Below are positions 25,601-38,375 of a stretch of DNA of 64,000 nucleotides, piece by piece. Source of the DNA: Populus alba (lineage: Eukaryota; Streptophyta; Magnoliopsida; Malpighiales; Salicaceae); assembly GCF_005239225.2 (NCBI RefSeq), contig NC_133284.1, forward strand, positions 51,864,697-51,928,696, read 5' to 3'. The position numbers and the translations under genes are program-made. Position 1 is the stretch's first letter; every line of letters begins with the position of its first letter. The notes beneath the pieces were generated by a model. The model did no database searches. It saw only the letters and a list, made by a program, of their open reading frames with translations, and was not told the DNA's origin.

Positions 25601-28270
25601 CTTGTATGCCCTGCAAAGCATCACTGGATGCTTTACTTTTGGTGTGGTCTGTTTCCATCTTAATTCTTGTGAGGTGTGTGGTTTCATGAAGCTTGTCTAC
25701 TGGTCTGTTGTGCAGAATAGGAATTGTCTCTACTTCATATGCATATTAATTAGCACATTATATTTTCAATCCTATTTTGTTTAATTGTTATTTTAGGCTA
25801 AGCGAATGGATGTTGTGTGGGGAGAAACAGCTGGTGTGGATGGGCAGTTGTGGCTGTTGTGTCCTATACTCTTCATTCTGCAGGTATTTATGCTACCTCT
25901 TAACTGATGTTCTCATATACAGATGGAACAGGCCTGCTCTTTGCATCTTTCTACTAATCATAATCTCAGACATAATTTTGTATATACTTTGTATGGTTTG
26001 AACAAATGAAGCAAAGTGTTAATCTGATAGCAATTGAATATTGCATTACAAACATGAACTCATTCCAGCCTGGTTGCCAAAGGCTGTAGTTTTCACTAAA
26101 TTATTTTGGTGGGCTAGGAAATTCATGTTCTTTTGCTGTGAAATTGAGTTTGATGCAAAGACATGCTTACTTGAATGAAGTAGGCTAAGGAGCATAATGA
26201 ACCACTTGTTTGGAATTGACTAGAAACTAGAATTGATTTCAATGCTTTAAGTGAATTGAATTGATTGATTCTCTAATTGAATTCTTGGATTTGAAACTTG
26301 TTTTAAAATTGTGGTATTCATTTGAATTGAGTTACTCGAAATACATCTTTCACCCAACTTGCCCTCTTCCCAACCATCATTTTCTGTCTTATCTCTCTCA
26401 TTTATTGATGTGATTAAAGAGAGTGAAAGAGATCCAACACAGCCAATGGCTATGGCTGTTCTTCCGGACTACATGGCCTGGAAAAGAAATAACTCTTTCT
26501 TATAAAATCTCGCGTACAAATACTTATAATCCCCTACAACAATGGTAGCCCTTCAATGGTTATGCAAACCCTTATTAAAAGAAATCCTAGGCTTAAAAAT
26601 AACTTAATCCGAGCTGTTCAAATAAATCCTAATAAAATAACAGATAACCAAAATAGAAAAGGAAAAAAACCCAACTAAAAGAAACCCAACAAACTTGACA
26701 TTCTGCTTTGATGCTGCTCCTGCATCATTTATACCTGCCACCTCTATCTAAACTTTATTTTATTATTTGAACTTAACCAAACCACAACTAATCTTCTACC
26801 TGCCAAGCCTCCACAACAATAGATGATAGCTATAGACTAGAGATGAAAGTGCAGGATATAAATTCTTAACAAATATTCTATGGGCTAGCCATTTTCTGTA
26901 TTACTTTCCAAGTCCAAGGGACCATTGCTGTAGACTTTATTAGTAGCATTCAAGGCTGGAGCGGAAAGGAAGGGAACAATGAACTGCTTGTATCCATAGA
27001 TGCGGGATCAAATTGTTTCCAAGGAGCAGGGCAGCGATCCATGTAAAAGAGGGTTCTGTTTGGATAGACATGGCAGATGATACACCACCATAGAACCACT
27101 CTGTGTTTGCCTAAACCAAGAGTGAACATTCAACCAATTTTGCCTGAATCTTTCAGACATAGATATGTTTTTTTTTTCTTTTTGAGAAATTAACATCCAA
27201 ACTACCACTAGCAACTTGATTGTGAGAGGATCCAGATTTCCACATAAAGGATGTGCCTCTATCATTAAAGAGTAAACCAACTGTATTGAGATTGAAAGCA
27301 ACTGAAAGAAATTGAACCTAACAAAATCATGACTGCCACCAACAAATCAACTCAAAATTAATTTGCTGTGACCATCTTCCCATTCTCCAAAGGTGTCTTT
27401 GGGACAAGATTGGTGTTGAAGGAAAACAAAAAAAAACTTTGCGAAGCAGACGAGGAGGGTGTTTTTGGGATAAAGTTGTCAACGGTCAATTCTGAAGCAA
27501 ACTGCACCGACTTTGTATGTGCGTAATGTTCAATTCTGGTGGTGCAATTTGCCATCATACAGAAATTAATGGTTCTAACAAGTTGTGGAATTCATATCAG
27601 TTGCTTAGAGCTTTCCAAACCCTGGAATTGAGTAAATGGTGCTGAATTGATTTCATTTCTACCAAATTCTGAGGTTTCACAACAGGCAGGAAATTCTAGT
27701 TTAATCACGAGTGCCTCATTTGGGTTGGCAGGCATTGTGCTCGTTTAACAAAGCATCAACAGGCTTCCTCTTCAGCTGCACATTTGTTTGAAGGAAATTG
27801 AAGAAGCATTAGGTTTTTCAAATGATAATGCAATTAGTGTGATCTACTACTAGAAATTTTGACATTTGAATTGTTGAAGTAAGCATGATGGCCTGAGTTC
27901 AACCTGATTATACTGTAGTGCTTCTGGAATTGAGTTTTGACCTGAATAATTGTATGTGCTTCTGGACTTGATATAGGGTTTTGAGGCATATGTTGGACTA
28001 CAGCTGCTCAGGACTGCATACAAGGGGGTCACCTACGAGTGGCAGGTATGCTTTTATAACTTTCTTTCCCCCATTTTAAGATCCAGCAATCTACATCCGT
28101 ACAAATTTGCAGCATTCATTCAATTTGGTGACAGAATCCGTTTCTGGCAGGTTATTTTCTGTGGTGTCCTTTTGGTCTTTATGGCAGTCGGGAACTTCTT
28201 AAACACAGTAGAGATACTAATGGTGAAGTCAAGGTTTAAGGCAAAAATGAAAAGTAAGAGCAAGCAGTAA
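22645..28270 (+). CDS. TMEM120/TMPIT-like multi-pass membrane protein
   Basis: Ten exons, 22645-22860, 22953-23031, 23160-23254, 23334-23438, 23537-23616, 25311-25401, 25476-25583, 25797-25883, 27977-28045 and 28151-28270, join to a 349-residue protein, close to the length of animal TMEM120. Residues 1 to about 100 are charged and coiled-coil-like. Hydrophobic segments follow, beginning RTALLFLFFPSVLLCLRSW (about 132-150). The family hallmark WWINHHY falls at about 192-198, then LQWAMMQGVAMLLQNRYQR, and the tail is strongly basic. Human TMEM120A was reported to have an ELOVL-elongase-like fold with bound coenzyme A; the plant role is unknown to me, and any lipid-related role is inference. The first donor (CAAG|GTCTTT) is weak. 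Two long introns (23617-25310 and 25884-27976) take up most of the gene. Confidence 0.9.
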
Positions 28271-29579
28271 ATGGATTGAGGCACTTCTAACCTTTAGGAT
28301 CACTCCTTCCATTCTCCATAGAATCTCAATTTTGGAATGTTCTTTCACGCTTCTTGAAACATGTTTTGTTGAAGCTGAGGCAATGAAAGTTTCTCCTCCA
28401 GGCCTTCGTTTCATTATACCCCTTGCCATTTACGTGTTTATAGCTCCCATCCTAATCGTGGAACCTGGCCATGAAGTGAACTTGATCACTCAGAGAGATG
28501 GATGCAAATGGTCAGCAATAAAACCCCTCTTAAGTTATCTGTCATATGTCCTGTAATCTACTGTTTGGCTTTAGTTTAGGTAGAGGTCTGAGTTTCAGTC
28601 TCGCATAATGAAAGCGTGGTCCTTTGTCCTTGACAAGCTATTTACAAAGTTATCATAGGCGAGAATCTTGAGTTTTTGTTATCACACTTCAGAAAAGCAT
28701 CTATAAAGAGATTGTGTTACCGGGAGTAGTGCAACCCTTTAATTTTCTCAAGTGTTGTGCTAAATCTTGCTGATAACTGTGCTAGTTTTTTTTTTTTTTT
28801 TTTTTTAAATTGAGAATCTGCCTGACTGAATCGGTGTTGTCGTCGTATTCGTTAAGCGGCTCACGTCCTCCCCACCTCTGATCAAATCACGGCGTCCTCT
28901 TTGCTCGGAAAATGGTAAGTGCAGTGATGGGAATCATTAAATGATTGGTCTTGACATTAATAAAGTAGATGCCATGCGAGAGTACAAAATGTTTCTGCAA
29001 GTGCAACTCTACTCATCATCAGTCTTGTTGAAAACTGAATTGTTATCCTCAGACCGGAAAGTGGCATCTGTGAATGCCAGGCATCGAATTCAGGTGACGG
29101 TACGGTCTCCGGGCTCCGTGGGTTGAAATGATTGTGTTTCCGGGCGATGATTTAGAAACCTGATGAGGGTTCTTGCAGAGCTTGTTTGTAAAACCAACCC
29201 ATTCGTCAATTTGACAAAAAGACGCTTGCTTGCTCCATTTTTGCGGCTATCTGGGAATATCCTCTCTTCCAAGAACAAGTGATGTGACCGGCGGATTGAG
29301 GCTTGAATTTTATTTATTTACAATCATTGTGGGATCTGACAGGCCTGCGTCACCAATTTGAAGAAATAGGGCAACGCCCTCTCGGTCCAATGGTACTCTC
29401 TACCCATGCGAAAAGCCTTCGAAGAAAGCTGTTTGAGATTACATCACTCGATTCAAAAGAGTGCAACCCAAGAAAGAGATTCCTTGCTTGGATAAGTGGA
29501 TTCTTTTCATTTCTTAAATAATTCCTCAAAGTATCCAAAATGTTTGATTTCATCTCGTAAATTAATGCTATGTGCTACC

Positions 29580-29786
29580 ATCAATTGTCGGGCGTGGATA
29601 TCCACTAGCTAACTAAGGATATCCCATGGTTATAAAAATCCTAGGTTCGATCCTTTATGCGTACCCTGTCACCCCCGCGGTGTCTTACTTGTTTACTGGC
29701 CTTGCAGGATGTTCAATGAGCCTGGAGATTAGTTGTGGTGCGCTCAAGCTGGTCCAGACATCCCGGGTTATCAAAAAAAAAAAAAA
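29580..29786 (+). mobile_element. tRNA-derived SINE
   Basis: A tRNA-like head contains a box-B match GGTTCGATCC at 29644-29653. It is followed by an unrelated body with GCGCTCAAGCTGGTCCAGAC and a terminal poly(A) run to 29786. The same tail motif (CAAGCTG-[GA]-[TC]CCGG type) is seen in the reverse-strand SINE at 55040-55231 and the fragment at 40784-40870. The exact 5' end and target-site duplications were not resolved. Confidence 0.7.
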
Positions 29787-30407
29787 TTCATTTGAACTCA
29801 TGATCCCGTTTAAAATTTGAATTACGAGATAGCCAGATCAATCTAGATTAATTTAAAATAATATTATTTTAATTTTTTTAAAAAATAGTTAAGATGACAA
29901 GGAAAAAGATTTTGAGATCTAATTTAATATAAAACCTCACTAAAATCAAAATTTAGATGAACAAACCTATGAGGTTAACCGTTACATCAGACGAGTTTAA
30001 TAACATTCACCGTAGGCAAGGAACAAATGAGCAAACGTGGAATCCACAGGTAAACAGTGCACTGTCTCAGCATAATTTAATTAATCTGCCAGCAAACTTG
30101 ATGATAATTAGATGAACTGATTTGAACTGAACTCATCATTGAATAAACTTCAGACAATAATAATCCTTACAACCCTGGAAAAGTGAAAAAAAAATAATAT
30201 CTTCGTGTGCGTGGTGCTTTCATGTAGGCTCCTGACAGCTGCAGCCCGTCCGTTATAATTCGTTCTTCATTATTATGTGATAACGTCCAACTCAATTATG
30301 ACGATTGAAAACAAAATAGCATATATAGTTGTTAAACTTTAGGTTTGTCATGTCAATCAGGAAAATTTAGAATTCAAAACCTAAGTTGTTGAAGTAAAAT
30401 TTCACCA

Positions 30408-30565
30408 TATTTATTTTTATTTTTTTTAAAAATTAAATTATTTTTTACTTTAAATTAATATATTTTTAAATCATTTTGATATGCTAATATAAAAAGTATT
30501 ATTTTAAAAAAATATTTATTTAATATATTTCAAGTAAAATATATTTTAAAAAGCAAACGCAACTA
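30408..30565 (-). repeat. Dispersed A+T-rich element, reverse copy
   Basis: On the minus strand it reads GTTGCGTTTGCTTTTTAAAA, then the core ATATTAAATAAATATTTTTT, then ATATCAAAATGATTTAAAAA, in the family order. It is diverged and seems to lack a clean far end. Confidence 0.5.
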
Positions 30566-30765
30566 CAAACTCAAATTTTAATTGAATCAAATAAGAAATA
30601 TTAATAAAACAATAAAATTTACAATAATTTTGGTTGATATGAACAAATTTAATCCAAACTTAATTAAATCAATACTATAAAAAAAACATATTTATTTTAA
30701 TAAAAAAAGTTGATCCAATAATTCAAAATCCCTTTTCATTCCATTCACTAGATTGGATTTGAAAA

Positions 30766-30767
<2 letters not shown>

Positions 30768-30817
<50 letters not shown>

Positions 30818-31088
30818 AGCATAGAAAATCATGAAGACGTACGGTTTTATTGCTGCTAGGACTTTTATGGCGTTTCCCTATTATAAATAACTTTAGTCAA
30901 AAGCTAACCCTATAATTTAATAAGAAATTAACTCAGTAATTATTGGCAAAACCCAAAGAACAGTTAATGCATGCTCCTTCCATTCTTCACCAATCCCCAC
31001 TCTATCGATCTCCCATCTTCCTCTCTGAAAAATAAAACGTCTGATGCATATTTAAAACTAATCAAGAGAAAAGTCCAGGCTGGGTTGT

Positions 31089-31134
<46 letters not shown>
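30768..31134. repeat. Pair of AT dinucleotide microsatellites
   Basis: Uninterrupted AT runs occupy about 30768-30812 and 31092-31134, 280 bases apart. Each is self-complementary and likely length-polymorphic. Confidence 0.9.
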
Positions 31135-31140
<6 letters not shown>

Positions 31141-31743
31141 TAATAAGTGGTAGCCAACACCAACCAAACTACTCTTTCCCATGTGCTGAGCCTAAAATTG
31201 TATGATTGGTACTGTTGATATTTCTATTATTATTATTATTATTATTTCTTGCTTACATCTGCCAACACTAAAATAACTGATCAAATCTTGGAAACCTGAT
31301 TTTCACCATTTAAATATTTTGAAAAGAGGAATCAATTACTGAGATAACGTATCATTGCTATTTTGGGATAAAAAAAAATGAAGAGAATTGAAATAGAAGG
31401 GAAACTCTATTTATATATTTTAGAAACAGGTTTATTTTTATATTTGTATCTTCGTTTCTTCAACCAAACATGGTTTTTTTTTTGTTTTTACGACGAAGCT
31501 ATAACACTAAGCAAACGCAACTAAATATCGCATAAGTGACAACATTTACATGTATATCAATGATAATAAAGGGAGCAATTGATGAAATAAAAATGCATAA
31601 ATAGGTTATTGAAAGAAATAAATAATTACAATGGAAAGGGTGAAGAAGTGGGGGGAATGTGGTGATGGGCAGGAAAAATAAGAAAGCACATGCGTGGGTA
31701 GGGCATGCCATGCTTTGATGTAAGATTTACAAGATAAGTGGAT

Positions 31744-31745
<2 letters not shown>

Positions 31746-31818
<73 letters not shown>
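31746..31818. repeat. GA dinucleotide microsatellite
   Basis: A GA tract of about 70 bases is interrupted once by GGCAGAGAG. It ends at ATGCAGAGAGAGCCATGG. No ORF of note follows. Confidence 0.9.
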
Positions 31819-31823
<5 letters not shown>

Positions 31824-34800
31824 GAGAGAGCCATGGCTGTAGCTAGTTGGATGTGTAGTGAGTGGGGAATTATGGGACAGCAATTTCAACATGGCTACGC
31901 ACATCTGTTGCTGATGGTTCTTGTCAAAATTAATGCAGATCCCCCATTATTACACTGCTGCGGAACCTCTTCCATTTTCTAATTATTTCCCTTTTTTTTC
32001 CTTTTATTTTGAAGTTTAGCCGACAGTACCATAATTTTTATTTCATTTTGATTAGTTTTCGTATCTTTAAAACAAATTAATCTCTCTTCAATCTCAGTTC
32101 TAGCTCAAACTATATTTATTTATATTCCAACAGGTACTGTAATATTTACTAGAAATTTCTCTGTAGCATGAGGAATAATTGTTTTTTTTGGAATAAATTG
32201 ATATGTTAAAAGAGCTAACCAGTCAAAAACAAGATACAAGAAAGAAAAGTATAAAAAAAAAATGAAAAGAGAATCACAAAAATAAAAAGCAAACAAAAAA
32301 AGAAAAAAAAGTCAACAAATACATAACCGAAAAAAGAACATCGAATTGAAGAAGATGATACACCATGGTTAAAGCCTTGATTTAGTGTTAGACCAATCTA
32401 TAATACTTTCATGTTCCATAATTAAAGCAGTGTCAGAAATTATGAAGAATTTATTTGTAAACTTGAGCCAATTTCAGAAATAATAAAGAATTAAAAAAAA
32501 ATTATCTTCGAAGATCGCAGTTTCATCATTGAAGATTACCTTTTTCCTCAACACGAAGAATAATTGTAATCACTACATGGACCAACATAAGTTCAATACT
32601 AGTATGATAATCTAATAAATGATGTATAACAATAATTATTAGTTTTTAAAAGTTTTAGATTCATATTTGTTTTTTATATTTGCATATAAAAAATCATTAA
32701 TAAATATTATAAAAAATATAAATTTAATTATTTTTTAAGGTAAATTTGAAAAGTGTCTAAAATCCGCACTCCCAAACATATTATTATTTTATTTAGTATT
32801 GTGAAGTATATTGTTTTTTTATAAGTAATTTTTGCTTGGAAATACATTTAAATAAATTTTTTTAATAATTAATTGAAAAACAATTCATGTAATTCAAATA
32901 TAATTCTAAATACATTCCAAACACAATTTTAAATATAAAAACAAAAGATGTTCAAGTATGTTGATATATAAAAGTGGTTGCTCTCAAATTATTTTTCAAA
33001 ATTTATATAATAGTAATGACCATAAGAAAATTATTTTTTCTCAAGATTTATATATTTAAGAAGATAATAAATAGATATCTCTTAACTTTTGATTTAAAGG
33101 TAAAAAATATATAAAAAAACTAGAATAATAAATGAGTTCTTTCTCTGTCAGATATATAATAATTAATTAAAGGATAAAACTAGAGCTCGCTGTGTTTGCC
33201 ATCATCAGTTAATAAATTGGACCACTGAAATTCAGATTCCTAACTTCATTTCTACCCTACAGGAAGAAAGTGATCGAGGGAGACAGTTTCTTGCTTAATC
33301 TGTGCTGAGGTTCTGGAGATTTATTTATTTATTTATTTTTTAAAGAAAAACAGTCCATCAACAGCTGTTTTGATTGGAAATACATTATTTTGTTTGTAAT
33401 ATAATAATGTTTGTATGCGTCAATGATGTTGTTTGTCCCCAGACCATGACAGTGCAATATTTATTTATTTATTTTTCCTTAAATAAATGTACGATAGACT
33501 TTCTTAATTATTATTTCCACTTATATATATCATATCCTTCTTCATTAAAAATACTATAAAATCCTATAAATTAATAATTAACACTAAACAAGAGAGTTGG
33601 ATTATCTATATTAATTAAATCTAAATCTTTCTTAGATTTACATGTTGGTATCGAAGCAGTAAGAATTGCCAATATTACCAATTAAGGCTACTGAATTATT
33701 CACTCTGGCCAAAGGAGCACGAAATTGTAATTTCTTTAATACAATGCATCTAATTAGGTTAAAAAAAAAAAAACTTATCACTTGTTTGGCTGTAATTGAA
33801 CCGCTGTTTTGTTTTCTTTAATTTCTTTAATTTGTTTTCCCTCTTTTTTTTTTTTTTTGCAATACTTTTGTCTATACGTGCACATATATACACTTGAAAA
33901 TATATTAAGTATTTTCTCACACAAAAAAAGAAGCAATAATTTTTTAAGATTAGGAAACCACAGTTATTACTTAATTAATAACACCTAATCAAATTGGCTT
34001 TACTTATGCTCTAATGGAATTTGATCTTAGAAGTTTGATTAATTAGTCATCGACTTCATTACTAAATTAACTCAAAAATTAATTAAGGAGAGTAATAAAT
34101 ATTATCTTTTTGAAAAATTTAATATGGATTTAATATAAGCAAGCAGAGAATAATTATTGTAATTAATCACTGTAAGAATGCTGAATTAAAAGAAAAAAAA
34201 AGAGTTTGATTACATTGTAAATAAAGATGAAGAATTCCTAGAAAACCACCCAAGATTGGTCATTAAGCTCATGCAAAGCAAGAGAAAGTACTTAAGCAAT
34301 GCTTATGAATCAAAGAAAAATATTAAAATTAATTAATTAACAAGATCAGCTAGCTTCTTCTAATGATTATACGATCGCAAATTACCAGCATGCATATTAA
34401 TTGCTCTAATTAATTAACTTGTATAATTTCTTGCTATCACTCCACAGCTTCTTCTTCTGGGCTGCTTCTGGGCTAGCTGCTGTCTTCAGTCTGATGATCT
34501 CTTTGATGATGTTGACATGGATAAATGACTAAGCTTTTGCTGGCTGGCTGGCTGGCTGCTAGCGAGCCAGATAGGCTAGGCAAGCTTATTTTGGTCTTAA
34601 TTCCTTGATCAATCCTCCTGTCTTGTCTTGAACAAACAGGTGCTTTATTCAACAACAAATCAATAAATTGAAAGAAAAAGTGATACAAATAGTGGCGATG
34701 ATTGCCATGCAAAATGACATTTCATCGCAGCAAAGCTACTATGGTGAAGAAGGATAGAAGAAAAGGGAAAGGAAAGGGACAGGATGAGAAAAGAATTTAT

Positions 34801-34965
34801 GGGGTGAAGGGAAATGGAATTAAAGGGAGGGAAGGAAACAAAAAGGAAGATTTTTTAAGGTTGTCAGGCTTTGAACTCAAATATTTTTGTTAGATAACTT
34901 TTGTTTGATTTGAGCTTCTGCACACATATGGTACATTTTGGGATCTGAGGATATTGACAATGGTA

Positions 34966-37900
34966 CTATTGAACCATGGCCAAAAAGGAGGGTGCCCCAG
35001 ACCCTCCTCCATTGGTGGCATTACTTGTGTTCTGCCTTTGAAACTCTATCTTGTATGCCATTTTCCTCTCCTCTTGTAATGCCTCATCTTCTTCTTCATC
35101 TTCGTCCCCGTCGTCTTCCTCATCATATTCATCTTCATTTACGTTTTCGCTGTCACCTTCCTCCATCTTATCATAGTCATCCACCATTAACTGTTGTTGT
35201 TGTTGTTGTTGAGTCCCCTGCTGTTTTGTCAGCTCCTTCACGATGTCTTCTGGCTTCAATATGAAAGCAAGAATCAGTAGGCATCAAATAAATGAGCATT
35301 GATTACTTCAGGCAATATAACTATATAACAGTACTATAAGTTCGTTTCTTTTCTTTTCTTTCTTTTTTTTGTTGAACAAAACTAAGGTTTACCTTCTTTT
35401 CTGCTCCTTCATTTCCTTCTCCAAAGGGACTTCCTGCTAAACCTGTGTTGCTTGCTTGAACATCAACGCTAGCCCCGTTTTTGTTTTGTGATTCTGTGGC
35501 TTGTGTCTGTTGTGGCACTGCCTGCTGCATTGGAGGTGGCATTGGATCCAATTCTAAGCTCTCTTGAGGCTGATGCTGCTGTTTTTGTGGCCTATTTTGG
35601 CTGTCAAAGCCACTAGCGGAGGTGCTTCCCGCGGCACCACTACTGCTTCCAAGTATCTTTTTCCTATAAAGGGCATCGAGTTCATGAAAATAAGGGCAAG
35701 TCTTGGCGTCTTCTGGCCGTTTCTTATTACTTTCTTTAACTTTCTTGAAATACTTATTGATATTCTCCCATTTCTCTTTGCATCTTTTGGAACTTCTTTT
35801 ATAGCCCAACCTTAGCATCCCTGCTGAGATTTCTTCCCAAAGTGGTCCCTTAGGCCCGGCTTCTTGGTATCTAGTTTCAAGCCCACTTCTCAACTTTATA
35901 AGTGCAAGAACTTCTGGCTTTGGCCATCTTGATGATGCTGGTTCGCTCCCACCACTTCCAAGTTCCAGTGGTGCTATTTGTTGTTCCGGGACCGCCATTA
36001 CTATATCTGAAGAAATGGATGGTGGTTGGTGTGGATGATGAACTTGTTGGTGCTGCTGTTGTTGGTGATGTTGCTGTTGGGGTAGTTGCTTATTTTGTTG
36101 TGGTGTTACTTGTGACAGTGGCATGGGTTGCGGTTGCAGTGGTGGTTGTGTTGAGACAGTGACCAATTGCGCTATTTGAACCTGCTGTGGCTGTGTTGGT
36201 GGTGGTGGTTGTGAAACTGGAGGAGCAATTGATACAGGCGTAGGCACATGAATAGTTTGGCCAGTAATTTTCTGTAGAAAGGCAACAATAGCTGCATCTC
36301 GACTAGCCGAAATAGACCGTTCTTGAGCCATAATCTCATGTTCACGACTCGATCTAGCCATTTCTTGTCTTTTCCAAGCTTCATCCCTTATCATCCTATC
36401 TTGTTCCCTCTTCTCAATCGCCTCCAAAAATCTCTGTTGCATTGCCTCTTGCTTTTGCATAACCTGCTTCATTAGCCCCTCAAAAAACTCCATCATACGA
36501 TGTGTTTCTCCTTTCGACGATGATAATGATGCCCTTTTACGTTTTCGACTTGTACCAGCACCCATGGCTGATGTTTGCCCTCCTAATATACCTTCATCCT
36601 CGTCGTCGTCGTCGTCTTCAGAACTTTGAGAAGAAGAAGACTCATTCCACGAGAAGCTGATTCCAACCGGGGCACCTGCAGCAGCTGTAGGCGCCACTGT
36701 TGCCCCCAAATCAGGAGGAAACATGGAACCAATATTTGAAGCTGGTTGAGGCACCTGAGAAGAAGGTGGAGGAGTTCTTATAGGCATAGGAATCCCAACA
36801 GAAACAGGAGCAACATCTAGGCTGCTTGTTGTTGCAGTGCCAATCAGCTGAGGAGCAACACCAGACACATTGCTGATGCTAGCAGAAACACCACCACCAG
36901 TATTCTGCAAAGCTTCAAGCTGGCTAAAGAACCTATAGCTTTTCCCATCTTGACGGCCAGCTCTACCGTCCTTTGTTCTTTTGTAATACTTGTGCACGTT
37001 CTCAAACTTTTCTTTGCATTTCTTGGCACTTCTCTTGTATCCCATCTCTGCTAGCTTCCTGTTCCATCATATTTCAACTTTATTACCACAAGTAGTACCA
37101 GAGTACTTTTCAATGATAAAAAAAAAAAATTAATTTTTGCCAATGATCCAATCATACAAAATAAATCCTTTCTCTGCTTATGCAATCCAAATTCTGACCT
37201 TAATTTAAATTTAATAAACAAGAAGATGATGCTCTCTCTCTCTCACTCACTTTCATAGCTTTAGGCCCACTGACTTCCTCTCCACTTCCCATACCAATTA
37301 TCTATTAATCCTTTTAATATAGGTGCAGAGAGAGATAAGACTAAAAAAAAAAAAAAGCTGCTGGTTTTAATAGTAAAAACAAAAATGAGAAATTGCAAAA
37401 GAAAAAGAATCGATCTTTATCATATTCCTCTTGGGATTTTCAATTTTTCTTCCATTGAGATTGATAAGAAAGGGAAAGCAAGTGATGGGTTATAAGCCAA
37501 TTGGCTAGAATTCATGCAGCCTATAATTTTTTTTTCTCTCGTTTTTTAAATAAAGATGCCAAGCTAACTCGTGAATCGTGATGGAAAGAGATAGAAGACG
37601 CCATGTGCTTCTTCTGTTTACAGAATTAAAGAGAAATGGAGATCTAAGACAAAAATGGTATAAAAATATTATTTTTTTCGAAAAAAAATGCAAAAAAGGT
37701 TGTTGTTATCATTATCATTATCATTTACCTTGAAACATCCTCCCATAGAGGACCCTTTAAGGTGGCATCACGAAAAGCAGCATCCATTTCAGACCTAATT
37801 TGCAAAAGGGCAAGTGTTTCTTGCCTTGGCCACCTATTGCCACTAGCAATACCTCCTGTTCGATCTGCATCTTCTCCAGCAATATCTTCTTCTGCACCAC

Positions 37901-38156
37901 CACCACCTGAAAGTCTCATAAACTCATCCAAATTCATAACACCACCACCACTTGTTGTGGCAGCAGTGGCAGGAGGTCTGCTGCTAATGGGTGATGCTTC
38001 TTCTACTACTTGCTGCTGCTGCTGCTGCAGCTGCATGTGGGTTGCCAGTGCAGCAGATGTAGAAGGAGGTAAAGGCATATCACCTTGTTGTTGCAGTTGC
38101 TGTGACACTGCATATTGTGACTGTGATGACCCTCTTTCTCCACCTCCTTGTTGCAT
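34966..38156 (-). CDS. GTL1: GTL1-type double trihelix (GT-2 family) transcription factor
   Basis: Three exons on the minus strand, 38156-37729, 37058-35393 and 35253-34966, encode about 793 residues. The first ATG of the frame is at 38156; the open frame extends a little upstream without an ATG. The N-terminal trihelix (about 107-193) starts NRWPRQETLALLQIRSEMD and includes GYKRSAKKCKEKFENVHKYY. A second trihelix (about 520-610) starts SRWPKPEVLALIKLRSGLE and includes GYKRSSKRCKEKWENINKYF. Between them lie an acidic stretch, a basic SRKRKRA patch (likely nuclear signal), a long charged helix typical of GT-2 proteins (about 328-410) and Gln/Pro/His-rich linkers. The last exon adds an acidic tail. 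GT-2 factors bind GT elements; Arabidopsis GTL1 represses SDD1 and limits trichome endoreduplication. Retention of the 139-base second intron would replace the acidic tail. Confidence 0.95.
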
Positions 38157-38333
38157 CCTTGAACTCAACTCTCTCCACTTTTCTTGATATTAAATCTTCA
38201 ATTCTCGAGGTTGAGGATCTCTCTTCATCTATGATAATAATTCAGCAAGCAATAGTTTATTGATCCCTCTGTCCCCTCCCTCACTAGAGCATAAAGGGAT
38301 TAAGGAAGAAGATAGGAGAATTGAGAGGGAGAG

Positions 38334-38334
<1 letters not shown>

Positions 38335-38373
<39 letters not shown>
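38335..38373 (-). promoter_or_regulatory. CT microsatellite in the GTL1 leader/promoter
   Basis: On the sense (minus) strand a CT run of about 38 bases lies roughly 180 bases upstream of the GTL1 start codon, with further CT-rich tracts at 38429-38446, 38730-38751 and 38795-38809. Pyrimidine-rich patches of this kind are common near plant core promoters. No clear TATA box was picked out. Confidence 0.5.

Positions 38374-38375
<2 letters not shown>

Larger units (their letters stand above)
28271..34965. other. Intergenic region between the TMEM120-like gene and GTL1
   Basis: It holds the 3' flank of the TMEM120-like gene, a T-run at 28786-28806, a SINE (29580-29786) and a reverse copy of the dispersed A+T-rich family (30408-30565). 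It also holds AT microsatellites (30768-30812, 31092-31134), an ATT run near 31225-31245, GA tracts (31746-31818), and near 34540-34557 a GGCTGGCT run. The stretch 28880-29530 is less A+T-rich than its surroundings, but its ORFs are under 75 codons and I recognise none. No gene is supported. Confidence 0.6.

Noticed and set aside
28880..29530. A small gene starting at the ATG|GTAAGT near 28912
   Set aside because: The ATG followed at once by a donor-like site is suggestive, but no continuing exons with a recognisable product could be assembled.
35564..36162. Plus-strand ORFs across GTL1
   Set aside because: They are antisense shadows of Gln-, Pro- and Asp-rich codons in GTL1 and show no domain of their own.
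38157..38168. Upstream extension of GTL1 by four residues
   Set aside because: It would begin with TTG. The ATG at 38156 is the first methionine codon of the frame.
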